Source: UBA4615 sp044368415 | Lineage (GTDB): Bacteria; Pseudomonadota; Gammaproteobacteria; Burkholderiales; Burkholderiaceae_E | Direction: 5' to 3' | DNA length: 64,000 bases | Assembly: GCA_044368415.1 (NCBI GenBank) | Contig: JBIPLJ010000015.1 | Location: 1 to 64,000 of the forward strand | In this document: positions 25,414 through 33,808 of the stretch, one piece after another | How the letters are laid out: each line of letters begins with the position of its first letter | Position numbering within the stretch: position 1 is the stretch's first letter | Notes under the pieces: model-generated | Told to the model about the DNA's origin: nothing | The model's database searches: none | The model's input: the letters and a program-made list of their open reading frames with translations, nothing else | Position numbers and translations under genes: made by a program

Positions 25414-27711
25414 ATGCCCGCCGTTTCCCTCCTGCCCGCCATCGCACCGGACCATGCGTCACGCATCGGCCATTGGTGCGACGCGCTCGCCCGGGCCTGC
25501 GCCGCGACCGAGTCCTGGCGGCTACACGGCTGGTCCCGTGGAGCGGCGACCGCCGTCGGTGCGCTGTCGGCGCGGCGCATCGAGCGCAGCCTGGTGCTCG
25601 ACGGCGCACCGGCCGAAGGACGGGTCGAGGCGGGCTCGGTCGGCGAGCTGCCGGTGCACCGCGCCTGGCTGCGCAGTCGACCGGTCTCCTATGGCCGGGC
25701 CGGCACTTCCACGGTTGCGGCCGACGCCGCCACTGCGTGCCGCAGCCTGCACCGCGGACTGCTCGATGACCCGTCGCGCGCCGCGCCGCGGCTGGCCGGG
25801 CTGGTACTCGCCTCGCTGCGGGTGCGTGACGTGCAGGCTGCCGGTCCGGACGTCGAGCTGGTGCTGCTCGGACCGCGGGCCCCGCTCGAGCCGTTCGCCG
25901 AGACGGTCGTGCGCGGCGAAGCACTGAACGACGCGCTCCGCGCACTGGCCGCGCTGGCTGGCGTCGTCAGCGCGCAACTGTCGGCCGACATGCGGACGCC
26001 CTGGGCGGACCTCGACCGGATCGGGCGGGTCTGCGCCGCCGCCGGCCACGGCGAGGCGTTCGTCGAGCTGGCTTGGCATCTGCTCGACGACCTCCTCGGT
26101 CCGCCCTGGCCGCAGGCCGAGCCGAGCGTTCCGGATAGCGAGCGGCACCGCCTGCTGCGCGCCGATGCGGAGCTGCCAGACGATGCACGGCTCGAGCTGC
26201 CGGTGGCCCTGGCCGCAATCCTGCCGGAGCCCGCCCGCCGCGACGTCGCGCCGCGGCTCGAAGCCGCGCCGCAGAGCGACGGGGCGCCACCCGGCGAGGC
26301 CGCGCCACCCGATGCAAGCCCCGTACCCGACGGATTGCGGACACATGACGAACCACCGTCATCCCTGGCGCCGGGCGACGACGGGCACGAGGAGCGCGAC
26401 GCGTTTCACGACCACTGCGACCCGTTGCGGGACCTTCACCTTGCGGCACTGTCGATCCCGTTCCAAGTCGATCCTGCCGCGGCTGCCGGCGCCGAGCTGG
26501 ATGCCACCGAGGTCGAGCGTCTCGCTCGCTTCGGCACGTGGTACGAGCGGCTCGCCGACGGGCGGTTGATGCCCGACAGCGCCGCGCAGCATCATTTTGT
26601 CCTCGCCGCCAAGGGACGCGCCGACCCGGTCGGCGAGCACGAGCGACTGTGGCGCAAGTACCGGACGGCGGTCCGCAGGCTGGCGATGTCGGCGGTGACG
26701 GCAACTGCGACCGCCACGACGACTGCAACGGCGACGCCCGCGGCGACCGCGCCCCCGCCCTCCCCGCCCTCCCCGGCCTTCCCGCCCTCCCCGGCGGACC
26801 AGCCGGCCGATGCCGCCGGCCCGCCGACGTTGCCGATGCCGACGTCCGCGCCGCCGAGCGCATCGGCTCGAGCCACCGGTCCGAGCCTCTCGAGTCGTAT
26901 GCTGTTCGAGACCTTCGAGCGCGCTACCGCCGAAGAGCTGCTGGAGCTGACCCGCGCGCTTGACGGCCAGGAGAGCGCCTCGGTGCCGCTGGCCGCGTCG
27001 CTTCTGATGGAGCGGATCGGCCTCGCCGGTCGTAGCGGCCTCACAACCTCGGCGACACTGGGCTGCGCGACCTATCTCGAGATGCTTCGCGACGCGGCCG
27101 AGGCGCTCGGCGTGGACCGGATCTGGTGGACCGCGCGGACAGGTCCGACCGGCATCGACCTTGCGTCGATCGACTCGACTCGAGGAACCTCCTTGCGCGA
27201 TCCAATCCAGCGCGATCCGACCCAGCGCGACGCCGCCGCAGCGCTCCAGGCGTGGGTGGACGAGCTCGAGACCGAGGTGCTGCGCAGCATCGTGGGCACG
27301 CTGCAGCGCAGGCTCGAGCCTGCGCAGCGCACGCGGCTCGCTCAGGCCGTTCTGCTGCGGGCCGGTCGCCACGGCGTCGACCTGTCCGACTCGGTCACGC
27401 CCGGCGGCGAGCTCTCGGTGCTGCACCTCGGCGGCTTCGCCATCTACACCACACTGTCGACCGCGCTCGGCTTCGTCGCCGCCGCGCTGCCCGCGCTGTC
27501 CGGCTACACGCTGGCCTCGTCGCTGCTTGGGGCGATCCTCGGTCCGGCGGGACGACCGGTGCTCGGCGACGAGCCCGCCGGGCGCACGATTGGCCCGAAT
27601 GCCCGGCGCGTGCTGCGCCTCGTCGCCACCGTAGCGATGATCCGCCAGGGCGCTGTGGCCAGCACTCCGCCCGGCGATCCGCGCCGGGTGCGGGCCTCGA
27701 CGCCCGCCTGA
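25414..27711 (+). CDS. Large protein of unknown function with YaaW/UPF0174-like C-terminus
   Basis: The 765-residue product is not clearly recognised. Residues 1-420 are Ala/Leu/Asp-rich and helical without a known motif. Residues about 426-475 are low complexity (Thr/Ala repeats, then Pro/Ser repeats such as PPSPPSPAFPPSP). Residues about 495-715 resemble YaaW/DUF3944 proteins: AEELLELTRALDG, a TYLEMLRDAAEALGV block, an acidic helix LQAWVDELETEVL and a hydrophobic LGGFAIYTTLSTALGF segment with GAILGPAG. The last region could cross a membrane. No ribosome-binding site is obvious. Its stop codon abuts the stop of the convergent cysteine hydrolase gene with no gap. Third-position G/C bias supports that it is coding. 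Confidence 0.6.
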   Translation: MPAVSLLPAIAPDHASRIGHWCDALARACAATESWRLHGWSRGAATAVGALSARRIERSLVLDGAPAEGRVEAGSVGELPVHRAWLRSRPVSYGRAGTSTVAADAATACRSLHRGLLDDPSRAAPRLAGLVLASLRVRDVQAAGPDVELVLLGPRAPLEPFAETVVRGEALNDALRALAALAGVVSAQLSADMRTPWADLDRIGRVCAAAGHGEAFVELAWHLLDDLLGPPWPQAEPSVPDSERHRLLRADAELPDDARLELPVALAAILPEPARRDVAPRLEAAPQSDGAPPGEAAPPDASPVPDGLRTHDEPPSSLAPGDDGHEERDAFHDHCDPLRDLHLAALSIPFQVDPAAAAGAELDATEVERLARFGTWYERLADGRLMPDSAAQHHFVLAAKGRADPVGEHERLWRKYRTAVRRLAMSAVTATATATTTATATPAATAPPPSPPSPAFPPSPADQPADAAGPPTLPMPTSAPPSASARATGPSLSSRMLFETFERATAEELLELTRALDGQESASVPLAASLLMERIGLAGRSGLTTSATLGCATYLEMLRDAAEALGVDRIWWTARTGPTGIDLASIDSTRGTSLRDPIQRDPTQRDAAAALQAWVDELETEVLRSIVGTLQRRLEPAQRTRLAQAVLLRAGRHGVDLSDSVTPGGELSVLHLGGFAIYTTLSTALGFVAAALPALSGYTLASSLLGAILGPAGRPVLGDEPAGRTIGPNARRVLRLVATVAMIRQGAVASTPPGDPRRVRASTPA

Positions 27712-27718
27712 TCAGGCG
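27705..27718. terminator. Palindrome spanning two abutting stop codons
   Basis: CGCCTGATCAGGCG is a perfect 14-bp palindrome whose centre is the junction of the two convergent stop codons (TGA on each strand). With no intergenic space here, this hairpin could end both transcripts, though it has no T-tract. Confidence 0.3.
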
Positions 27719-28398
27719 CGCGTGAGGTCCGCGAGCGACGCCGTCCAGCCGATGATCCCGCCCTGCGCGCGGATCATTTCGATCGTGGCATCACGGAACT
27801 CGGGAAAGTAGCTGCCGGTGGCCTCCTCGACCAGCAAACACTCGTAGCCGCGGTCGTTGGCCTCGCGCATCGTCGTCTGCACACACACTTCGGTGGTCAC
27901 TCCGCCGAAGATCAGGTGCGTGATGCCCCGCGAGACGAGCACGTTCGTGAGATGCGTGTTGTAGAACGCGCCCTTGCCCGGCTTGACGATTTCGACCTCG
28001 CCGGGCAACGGAACCAGACCGGGCACGAAGTCGGCTCCGGCCTCGCCGTCGATCAGGATGCGTCCCATCGGGCCGGGATCACCGATCCGCGTGGACGGCG
28101 CGCCGCGCAGTCGCTTGGCCGGCGGACAATCCGAGAGGTCCGGACGGTGGCATTCACGCGTGTGCACGAGCAGCAGGCCGCGCTTGCGCGCCCAGGCGAT
28201 CAGTGCCTTCGCGGGTGCGACGACCTGCGCGAGATGCCCGACGTCGTTGCCCAGCGACTCGCCGAAGCCACCGGGCTCGATGAAGTCGCGCTGCATGTCG
28301 ATCATCACCAGTGCGGTGGTGTACGGATCGAACGAAAAATCGGAGGGCAGCGCACGGACCGTGCGCGGTGCGCCGTTGCCAGGGGACGGGGCGTTCAT
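27712..28398 (-). CDS. Isochorismatase-family cysteine hydrolase (candidate ureide or triuret amidohydrolase)
   Basis: The 228-residue protein has the complete catalytic triad of the family: D34 in VMIDMQRDF, K139 in VKPGKGAF and C172 in GVTTEVCVQTT, with spacing as in biuret hydrolase. The GGFGESLGND insertion sets it apart from the BiuH paralogue encoded 1.6 kb upstream. Relatives hydrolyse biuret, triuret, ureidoacrylate or N-carbamoyl compounds. Its place in an operon with biuH, a formamidase and an ABC transporter suggests a ureido substrate, with triuret a reasonable candidate. Start ATGA overlaps the ATPase stop, so it is the last gene of the operon and translationally coupled. Substrate is inference. 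Confidence 0.85.
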   Translation of the reverse strand: MNAPSPGNGAPRTVRALPSDFSFDPYTTALVMIDMQRDFIEPGGFGESLGNDVGHLAQVVAPAKALIAWARKRGLLLVHTRECHRPDLSDCPPAKRLRGAPSTRIGDPGPMGRILIDGEAGADFVPGLVPLPGEVEIVKPGKGAFYNTHLTNVLVSRGITHLIFGGVTTEVCVQTTMREANDRGYECLLVEEATGSYFPEFRDATIEMIRAQGGIIGWTASLADLTRA

Positions 28399-29963
28399 GC
28401 GGCACCTTCGGCCACGGCGGGCTCGGCGCGACCCGCGGTCGTGTCGGGCGTCTCGTGTGCGCCGCCCATGCGCCGGCCGATCTCGGCCCGATCGGCGGCG
28501 CCGCTCGAGGTCTCGTAGACCAGCGAACCTTCGGACATCACAAGGACGCGGTCGGACAGCTCGATCAACTCGTCGAGGTCCTCGCTCACCAGCAGCACCG
28601 CCGCGCCGCAGTTGCGCGCCTCGAGCAGGCGGCGGTGGATCTCGTCGACCGCCGCGAAGTCCAGGCCGAACACCGGGTTCATCACGACGAGCACACGACA
28701 GCCGCGCGAGAGCTCACGCGCGAGCACCGTGCGCTGCACGTTGCCGCCCGACAGCGTGCCGATCGGCGAGTCCGGCCCGCGGGTCTTGACGCCGAAGGCC
28801 TCGATACGCGGCCGCGCAGCCGCCACCAGCCGAGCCGGGCTCAGCCAGCCGGCGCGCGCCAGGGGCGCCACGTCGAACTCGCGCAGACCCAGGTTCTCGG
28901 CGACCGACATCGCCGCCACGCAGGCGTTCCGGAGCGGCTCCTCCGGCAGGCTGCCCACGCCGTGCCGTGCGATCTCGGCACGCCGCCCGCGATAGCGCTC
29001 GCCACCGATCCGGATCGCTCCCGAGGCAGCCTCGCGTTGCCCGAGCAGCGTCTCGACCAGCTCGCGCTGGCCGTTGCCCGAGACGCCTGCAATGCCGAGG
29101 ATCTCGCCGGCGCGTACCGCAAGCGTCGCCTCGCGCACCACGCGCCGGCCGGCGTCGTCAATGACGGTCAGCCTCTCTACCGCGAGCACCGGCGCCGCAG
29201 CCTGCGCGACCGGGCTGCGCTCGGGCAGCTCCCGGCGCCGCGCCGCCCCGATCATCGCGTCGGCCAGCCGCACCGCATCGAAGTTGCCGACCGGGCCGGC
29301 CGCGACCCGCTTGCCGCGGCGCAGCACGGTGACGTCGTCGGCGAAGGCCGAGACCTCGCGGAATTTGTGGGTGATCATCACCACCGTCAGCCGGCCCGCG
29401 TGCGCCAGGCCGCGGATCGCGCCGAGCACCTCGTCGGCCTCGTCGGGCGCAAGCACCGAGGTCGGCTCATCGAGGATCAGCAGCCGGTTGTCGGCGTAGA
29501 GCTGCTTGAGGATCTCGGCCTTCTGCCTCTGGCCTGCCGCCAGGTTCGAGACCGGCACCTCGAGCGGCAGCGTGAACGGCGTACCGTCCATGAATGCGCG
29601 CATCTCGGCGAGCTTCGCCGACCAGTCGATCACCGCGCCGAGCCCGCCGCGCGCGAGCGCGAAGTTCTCGGCCACCGTCATCGAGGGCACCAGCGTGAAG
29701 TGCTGGTAGACCATGCCGACGCCGAGCGCGCGTGCCGCCTGCGGCGAGCCGATGTCGCGCTCGCGGCCGTCGAGCAGCACCGAGCCCGCGTCGGCCCGCT
29801 GGAAGCCGACGAGGCACTTGACCAGCGTCGACTTGCCGGCGCCGTTCTCGCCAAGCAGCGCATGCACCGTGCCGGGCCGCACGTCGAGGTCGACCGTATC
29901 GAGCGCGACGAAGTCGCCGAAGCACTTGGTGAGCCCGATCGTCTGCAGCGACGGCGCCTTCAT
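28395..29963 (-). CDS. ABC transporter ATPase, nucleoside/sugar (double-NBD) type
   Basis: The 522-residue product has two fused nucleotide-binding domains, as in RbsA/NupO-type ATPases. NBD1 (about 5-245) has Walker A GENGAGKST at 38-46, a degenerate signature NLAAGQRQKAEI and Walker B LLILDEPTS. NBD2 (about 260-500) has a degenerate Walker A GVSGNGQRE, the signature LSGGNVQR and MNPVFGLD in place of a normal Walker B; this asymmetry is normal for the family. It powers the two permeases and BMP-type binding protein encoded upstream. ATG 29963 overlaps the biuH stop by 4 bp and its own stop overlaps the next start, so all are coupled. The order, with two enzyme genes between the permeases and the ATPase, is unusual. 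Confidence 0.94.
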   Translation of the reverse strand: MKAPSLQTIGLTKCFGDFVALDTVDLDVRPGTVHALLGENGAGKSTLVKCLVGFQRADAGSVLLDGRERDIGSPQAARALGVGMVYQHFTLVPSMTVAENFALARGGLGAVIDWSAKLAEMRAFMDGTPFTLPLEVPVSNLAAGQRQKAEILKQLYADNRLLILDEPTSVLAPDEADEVLGAIRGLAHAGRLTVVMITHKFREVSAFADDVTVLRRGKRVAAGPVGNFDAVRLADAMIGAARRRELPERSPVAQAAAPVLAVERLTVIDDAGRRVVREATLAVRAGEILGIAGVSGNGQRELVETLLGQREAASGAIRIGGERYRGRRAEIARHGVGSLPEEPLRNACVAAMSVAENLGLREFDVAPLARAGWLSPARLVAAARPRIEAFGVKTRGPDSPIGTLSGGNVQRTVLARELSRGCRVLVVMNPVFGLDFAAVDEIHRRLLEARNCGAAVLLVSEDLDELIELSDRVLVMSEGSLVYETSSGAADRAEIGRRMGGAHETPDTTAGRAEPAVAEGAA

Positions 29964-30658
29964 GCGGCACCGCCACCGAGCGCGTCGATCACCTGCGCGG
30001 ATCGACCGACCGCGCCGAACACGCCGCCCTGCATGGTCACCATCTTGATCGCGGCCTGGTGGTTGCCAAGATCGGTCGCGCCGCAGCAGTCCTCGAGAAT
30101 CAGGCACTCGAAGCCGCGGTCGTTGGCCTCGCGCAGGGTCGTGTGCACACACACGTCGGTGGTGATGCCGGTCAGCAGCAGGTTGCGGATGCCCCGCACG
30201 TGCAGCATCAGCTCGAGATCGGTCGCGCAGAACGAGCCCTTGCCGGGCTTGTCGACGATCGGCTCGCCGGCGAGGGGCGCGAGCTCGGGGATGATCTCCC
30301 AGCCTGGCTCGCCGCGAACGAGGATGCGGCCGCAGGGGCCCGCATCGCCGATGCCCGCACCGATGCGCCGCGAGCGCCAGCGCTTGTTGGCAGGCAGATC
30401 GGCGAGGTCGGGGCGGTGTCCCTCGCGGGTGTGGATCACGGCGAGGCCGCGGGCGCGGGCCGCCGTCAGCAGGCGCGAGATCGGGGCGATCGGGGCCCGC
30501 GTCATCGACAGGTCGTAGCCCATGCGGTCGACGTAGCCGCCGATGCCGCAGAAGTCGGTCTGCATGTCGATGATCACCAGCGCCGTCTCGGCCGCGAACC
30601 AGCGGCCGTCATACGGCCAGGGGTAAGGGTCGGCGGCGATCTGGGCGAAGTCGATCAT
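29960..30658 (-). CDS. biuH: Biuret hydrolase (BiuH)
   Basis: BiuH hydrolyses biuret to allophanate and ammonia. The 232-residue product resembles the Rhizobium enzyme closely along its whole length as I recall it: DPYPWPYDG, IIDMQTDFCG, GYVDRMGYDLS, THTREGHRPDLADLPANKRW in pattern, DKPGKGSFCATDLEL and ILEDCCGATDLGNH. The triad maps to D31, K137 and C170, with the same spacing as the known D36-K142-C175. ATG 30658 follows GGAGGAG. It lies between the formamidase gene (20 nt upstream) and the ATPase gene (4-bp overlap). Allophanate hydrolase in the neighbouring operon would finish the pathway. Confidence 0.9.
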   Translation of the reverse strand: MIDFAQIAADPYPWPYDGRWFAAETALVIIDMQTDFCGIGGYVDRMGYDLSMTRAPIAPISRLLTAARARGLAVIHTREGHRPDLADLPANKRWRSRRIGAGIGDAGPCGRILVRGEPGWEIIPELAPLAGEPIVDKPGKGSFCATDLELMLHVRGIRNLLLTGITTDVCVHTTLREANDRGFECLILEDCCGATDLGNHQAAIKMVTMQGGVFGAVGRSAQVIDALGGGAA

Positions 30659-30677
30659 CGCGGTCTCCTCCGCCGGC

Positions 30678-31763
30678 TCAGGCGGCGCGCACGCCGGGCG
30701 CGGAACCGGGCACGGAAACAGGCACCGCAATCGGCGCAGAAACCGGCACGCCGTCGAGGCCCGCCGGCTGCGGACCGGCGTATGCGCGCGTCGGCGCGGC
30801 GAAGCCGCAGGATGCGCCATCGACGTGGACGACGTCCGCCTCCCAGGGCAGCCGGTAGCGCCCACCCACCATGTCGTGCATGAAGGTGTAAGGGCAGTCC
30901 TGCGCGCCGCCCTTGACCGCCACGTAGCCGCGGTGCCAGAGCTGGTAGGGGTTGTTCTCCACGCCCCAGTGCTGACGGGCCTCGCGGACCAGGTCGGGCC
31001 GCAGCTCGCAGGTGACGATCTCGTCGGGACGGTTGCCGCCCTCGACCAGGACCGTGCCGTCGAAGCTGCAGACCATGCCCTCGCCCATCGAGTCGAAGCT
31101 GCCGTCGCTGCCGCACAGGCAGACGCTGGCGGTGATCATCAGGTTCTGGAAGGCGTTCGCTTGGTTGGTGAGCTTCCAGGCGTGGCGGATCGGCGCGGTG
31201 TAGCCGGCGGTGCGCAGCATGATCTCGGCGCCCTTGTACGCGCACTCGCGCGCCATCTCCGGGAACATGCCGTCGTGGCAGATGATCAGCGCGAGCCTGC
31301 AGCCCTTCGGGCCGTCGATGACGGGGATGCCGAGGTTGCCCGGCTCCCAGGCCTCGACCGGCACCCAGGGGTGCAGCTTGCGGTAGTAGAGCGCGAGCCG
31401 CCCGGTGTCGTCGAACATGATCCCGGTGTTGTAGGGGTTGCCGCCGGGGTTGGCCTCCATGATCGAGAAGCAGCCCCAGATCCGGTGCTCGATGCAGGCC
31501 TGCCGGAAGGCTGCAACCTCGGGCCCATCCATCGACACCATCAGCTCGCGCGCGGTGCTCATCGACAGCCCGTGCAGCGCGTACTCGGGGAACACCACCA
31601 GGTCCATGCCCGGGCTGTTGCGGCGCGCCTTGCCGACCATCGCAACGATGCGCGCGGTCTGCGCGGCGAGCTGCGCCGGTGTCTCGACCACCGGCAGCTG
31701 CAATTGCACCAGCCCCACGACCACGCCATTCGGCGACTTGTTCAATCCGCCCAGTCCGCTCAT
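30678..31763 (-). CDS. Formamidase-family (AmiF-like) nitrilase-superfamily amidohydrolase
   Basis: The 361-residue protein belongs to the aliphatic amidase/formamidase branch of the nitrilase superfamily. It has the catalytic Glu-Lys-Cys triad: E60 in VVFPEYALHG, K129 in YYRKLHPW and C162 in ICHDGMFPE, matching the E60-K133-C166 pattern of formamidase AmiF. The N-terminus GLGGLNKSPNGVVVG and the GEG-VCSFDGT segment also match AmiF better than acetamidase AmiE. The family product would be formate plus ammonia or a de-formylated amine. Next to biuH, an N-formylated ureide such as N-formylbiuret is an attractive substrate, but this is inference. The start has GAGGC upstream. A tail of about 20 residues extends beyond the usual end. 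Confidence 0.88.
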   Translation of the reverse strand: MSGLGGLNKSPNGVVVGLVQLQLPVVETPAQLAAQTARIVAMVGKARRNSPGMDLVVFPEYALHGLSMSTARELMVSMDGPEVAAFRQACIEHRIWGCFSIMEANPGGNPYNTGIMFDDTGRLALYYRKLHPWVPVEAWEPGNLGIPVIDGPKGCRLALIICHDGMFPEMARECAYKGAEIMLRTAGYTAPIRHAWKLTNQANAFQNLMITASVCLCGSDGSFDSMGEGMVCSFDGTVLVEGGNRPDEIVTCELRPDLVREARQHWGVENNPYQLWHRGYVAVKGGAQDCPYTFMHDMVGGRYRLPWEADVVHVDGASCGFAAPTRAYAGPQPAGLDGVPVSAPIAVPVSVPGSAPGVRAA

Positions 31764-31795
31764 CGAAACGCCTCGTTCGTGTGATGCGCGCGTCT

Positions 31796-32716
31796 TCAGC
31801 GCGTCATGGAGAGTTCGCCCGGCGCACCGATCGACGCGCTGGCCCTGGAGGTACTGGCCAGCATGATCGCCAGCGTCAGCACGTACGGCGCGGCATTCCA
31901 GAGGTGGTAACCCGCCTGGATGCCGACCGCCTGCAGCGCCGGGCCGATCGAGCCGGCGCCGCCGAAGATCAGTGCCGCGCGGAAACAGCCGAGCGGCCGC
32001 CAGCGCGCGAAGATCACCAGCGCGACCGCCATCACGCCCTGCCCGCTCGACAGCGCCTCGTTCCAGCTGCCCGGGTAGTAGAGCGACAGGTAGGCCCCCG
32101 CCACGCCGCCGAAGAAGCCGCCCATCGCGGTCGCCATCACGCGGGTGCGTGCCACCGACAGGCCGAGCGCGCGCGCCGCATCGGCCGAGTCGCCGACGGT
32201 ACGCAACTGCAGCCCCCAGCGGGTGTTGGCGAACGCCCAGTGCAGCACGAACGCGAGCACCGCACCGACGATGAACAGCACGTTGACCTGCAGCGCCGCG
32301 CGCAGTGCCGGCCGGTCGCTCCAGGCGCCGAGGTCCAGCGAGGGCAGTCGCGGCGCGGTCGGCTGGATGTAGGCCTTGCCGAAGAAGTACGCGAGACCCA
32401 GCCCCAGCACGATCAGCGAGATGCCGATCGCCGTGTCGTTGACGCGCGGCAGGCTGCACAGCAGGCCGTGCACGGCGCCGAAGGCCACCCCGGAGCAGCC
32501 GGCCGCGAGCACGCCGAGCCACGGTGAGCCGGTGTGGTACGAGACCGCGTAGCCGAACATCGCGCCAAACACCATCGTGCCTTCGAGCCCGAGGTTGATG
32601 CGACCCGACTTCTCGGTGATACATTCGCCGAGCGACACGAAGAGGAAGGGCGTGGACACCCGGATCGCGCCGCCCATGACGGCGATCAGCACCGTCAGCA
32701 CCGCGTCGAAGCTCAT
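31796..32716 (-). CDS. ABC transporter permease, nucleoside/BMP type (second permease)
   Basis: The 306-residue protein has about eight hydrophobic segments and belongs to the branched-chain/ribose permease superfamily, in the group partnered with BMP-type receptors. Typical blocks are GECITEKSGRINLGLEGTM near the N-terminus, the loop TRWGLQLRTVGDSADAARALG and a GAGSIGPALQAVG stretch. It overlaps the first permease gene by 4 bp (ATGA), a mark of translational coupling. It forms a heterodimeric channel with that permease. The 32-bp gap to the formamidase gene downstream keeps it in the operon. Confidence 0.94.
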   Translation of the reverse strand: MSFDAVLTVLIAVMGGAIRVSTPFLFVSLGECITEKSGRINLGLEGTMVFGAMFGYAVSYHTGSPWLGVLAAGCSGVAFGAVHGLLCSLPRVNDTAIGISLIVLGLGLAYFFGKAYIQPTAPRLPSLDLGAWSDRPALRAALQVNVLFIVGAVLAFVLHWAFANTRWGLQLRTVGDSADAARALGLSVARTRVMATAMGGFFGGVAGAYLSLYYPGSWNEALSSGQGVMAVALVIFARWRPLGCFRAALIFGGAGSIGPALQAVGIQAGYHLWNAAPYVLTLAIMLASTSRASASIGAPGELSMTR

Positions 32717-33780
32717 CGACGCTCCTTAGGGCTGAATGCCTCGCCGGCCAGGATGGCGACGAACAGCAGCCCCTGCAGCACCAGCGTCGTCGCGTCGGGC
32801 AGGTCCAGGCGACGCTGCAGCAGGCTGCCCGCCGCGGAGATCCCGCCCATCAGAATCGCCACCGGCACGATCGCCAGCGGCTGCTGGCGCGCCATGAAGG
32901 CGACCAGGATGCCGGTGGTGCCGTAGCCGGCGAGCACCGACGCGCTGGCCGCGCTGTGCACCGCCATCACCTCGATCGCACCCGCCAGCCCCGCGGCCGC
33001 GCCGCCGAATGCACAGGCCGCGACGATCAGCGCACCTACCGGCAAGCCCACCAGCATCGCGGCGCGCGGATTGCCGCCCGCCACACGCAGCGCAAACCCC
33101 TGGGTGCTGCGCGAGAGGGCCAGCTGCGCGATCACGCAGGCGACCACGCCGATCACCAGCCCCCAGTGCACGTCGAGCCAGGGGATCTGCCCGATCATGG
33201 CACTGTCGACCAGTGGCAGCGTCGACGGCTTGTTCAGGCTGGCCGGATCGCGCAGCGGACCCTCGACCAGGTGGTTGAACACTGCGATCGCGATGTAGGA
33301 CAGCAGCAGGCTGCTGATCGTCTCATTGAGCCCGCGATAGGCGCGGAAGAACCCCGCGAGCGCGAACCACGCACCGCCCGCCGCGGCACCCGCGATCGAA
33401 CCGGCGACCAACGCCATGGCCCCGAGCGAAGGAACCAGCGGCACCGCCACCGCCGCCGCGGCCAGTGCCCCGAGCGCCAGCGCCCCCTCGCCGCCGATCA
33501 CCACCAGCCCGGCCTGCGCGGGGATCGCGACCGCCAGCCCGGTGAGGATCAGCGGCGCAGCCCGCAGCAGCGTGTTGTTCCACGAGAAGCCGCTGGCAAA
33601 GCCGCCCTCGAAGAGGGTCGCGTACACCTCGAGCGGATTGCGCCCGAGGAGCGACACGAACACGCCGAAGGCCAGCAGCCCCACGACGATCGACCCGATC
33701 GGCACCAGCCATGCGCGCACCGCCGGCGAGGCGTTCACCGGACGGAGCGCGGCGGCTAGGACCGACTGGACGGTGGACAC
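32713..33780 (-). CDS. ABC transporter permease, nucleoside/BMP type (first permease)
   Basis: The 355-residue permease has about nine hydrophobic segments, with the family motifs GRNPLEVYATLFEGGF, LTGLAVAIPAQAGLVVIGGEG and a cytoplasmic loop STQGFALRVAGGNPRAA that contacts the ATPase. It is the YufP/NupP-type partner of the shorter second permease. It starts 28 nt after the binding-protein stop and overlaps the second permease by 4 bp. Transporters of this group import nucleosides, bases and related N-rich compounds, in accord with a ureido substrate here. Confidence 0.94.
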   Translation of the reverse strand: MSTVQSVLAAALRPVNASPAVRAWLVPIGSIVVGLLAFGVFVSLLGRNPLEVYATLFEGGFASGFSWNNTLLRAAPLILTGLAVAIPAQAGLVVIGGEGALALGALAAAAVAVPLVPSLGAMALVAGSIAGAAAGGAWFALAGFFRAYRGLNETISSLLLSYIAIAVFNHLVEGPLRDPASLNKPSTLPLVDSAMIGQIPWLDVHWGLVIGVVACVIAQLALSRSTQGFALRVAGGNPRAAMLVGLPVGALIVAACAFGGAAAGLAGAIEVMAVHSAASASVLAGYGTTGILVAFMARQQPLAIVPVAILMGGISAAGSLLQRRLDLPDATTLVLQGLLFVAILAGEAFSPKERR

Positions 33781-33808
33781 CGTCTTGGCCGAGGAGCAGG
33801 CGTCCCGA

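Noticed and set aside
28311..30518. A 735-codon plus-strand frame across the ABC ATPase and biuH
   Set aside because: Antisense to two well supported genes that overlap each other by start and stop codons.
27712..30658. Pyrimidine degradation (rut) or isochorismatase genes
   Set aside because: No rutA, rutC, rutD or siderophore genes are present, and the 29960-30658 protein matches biuret hydrolase along its full length.
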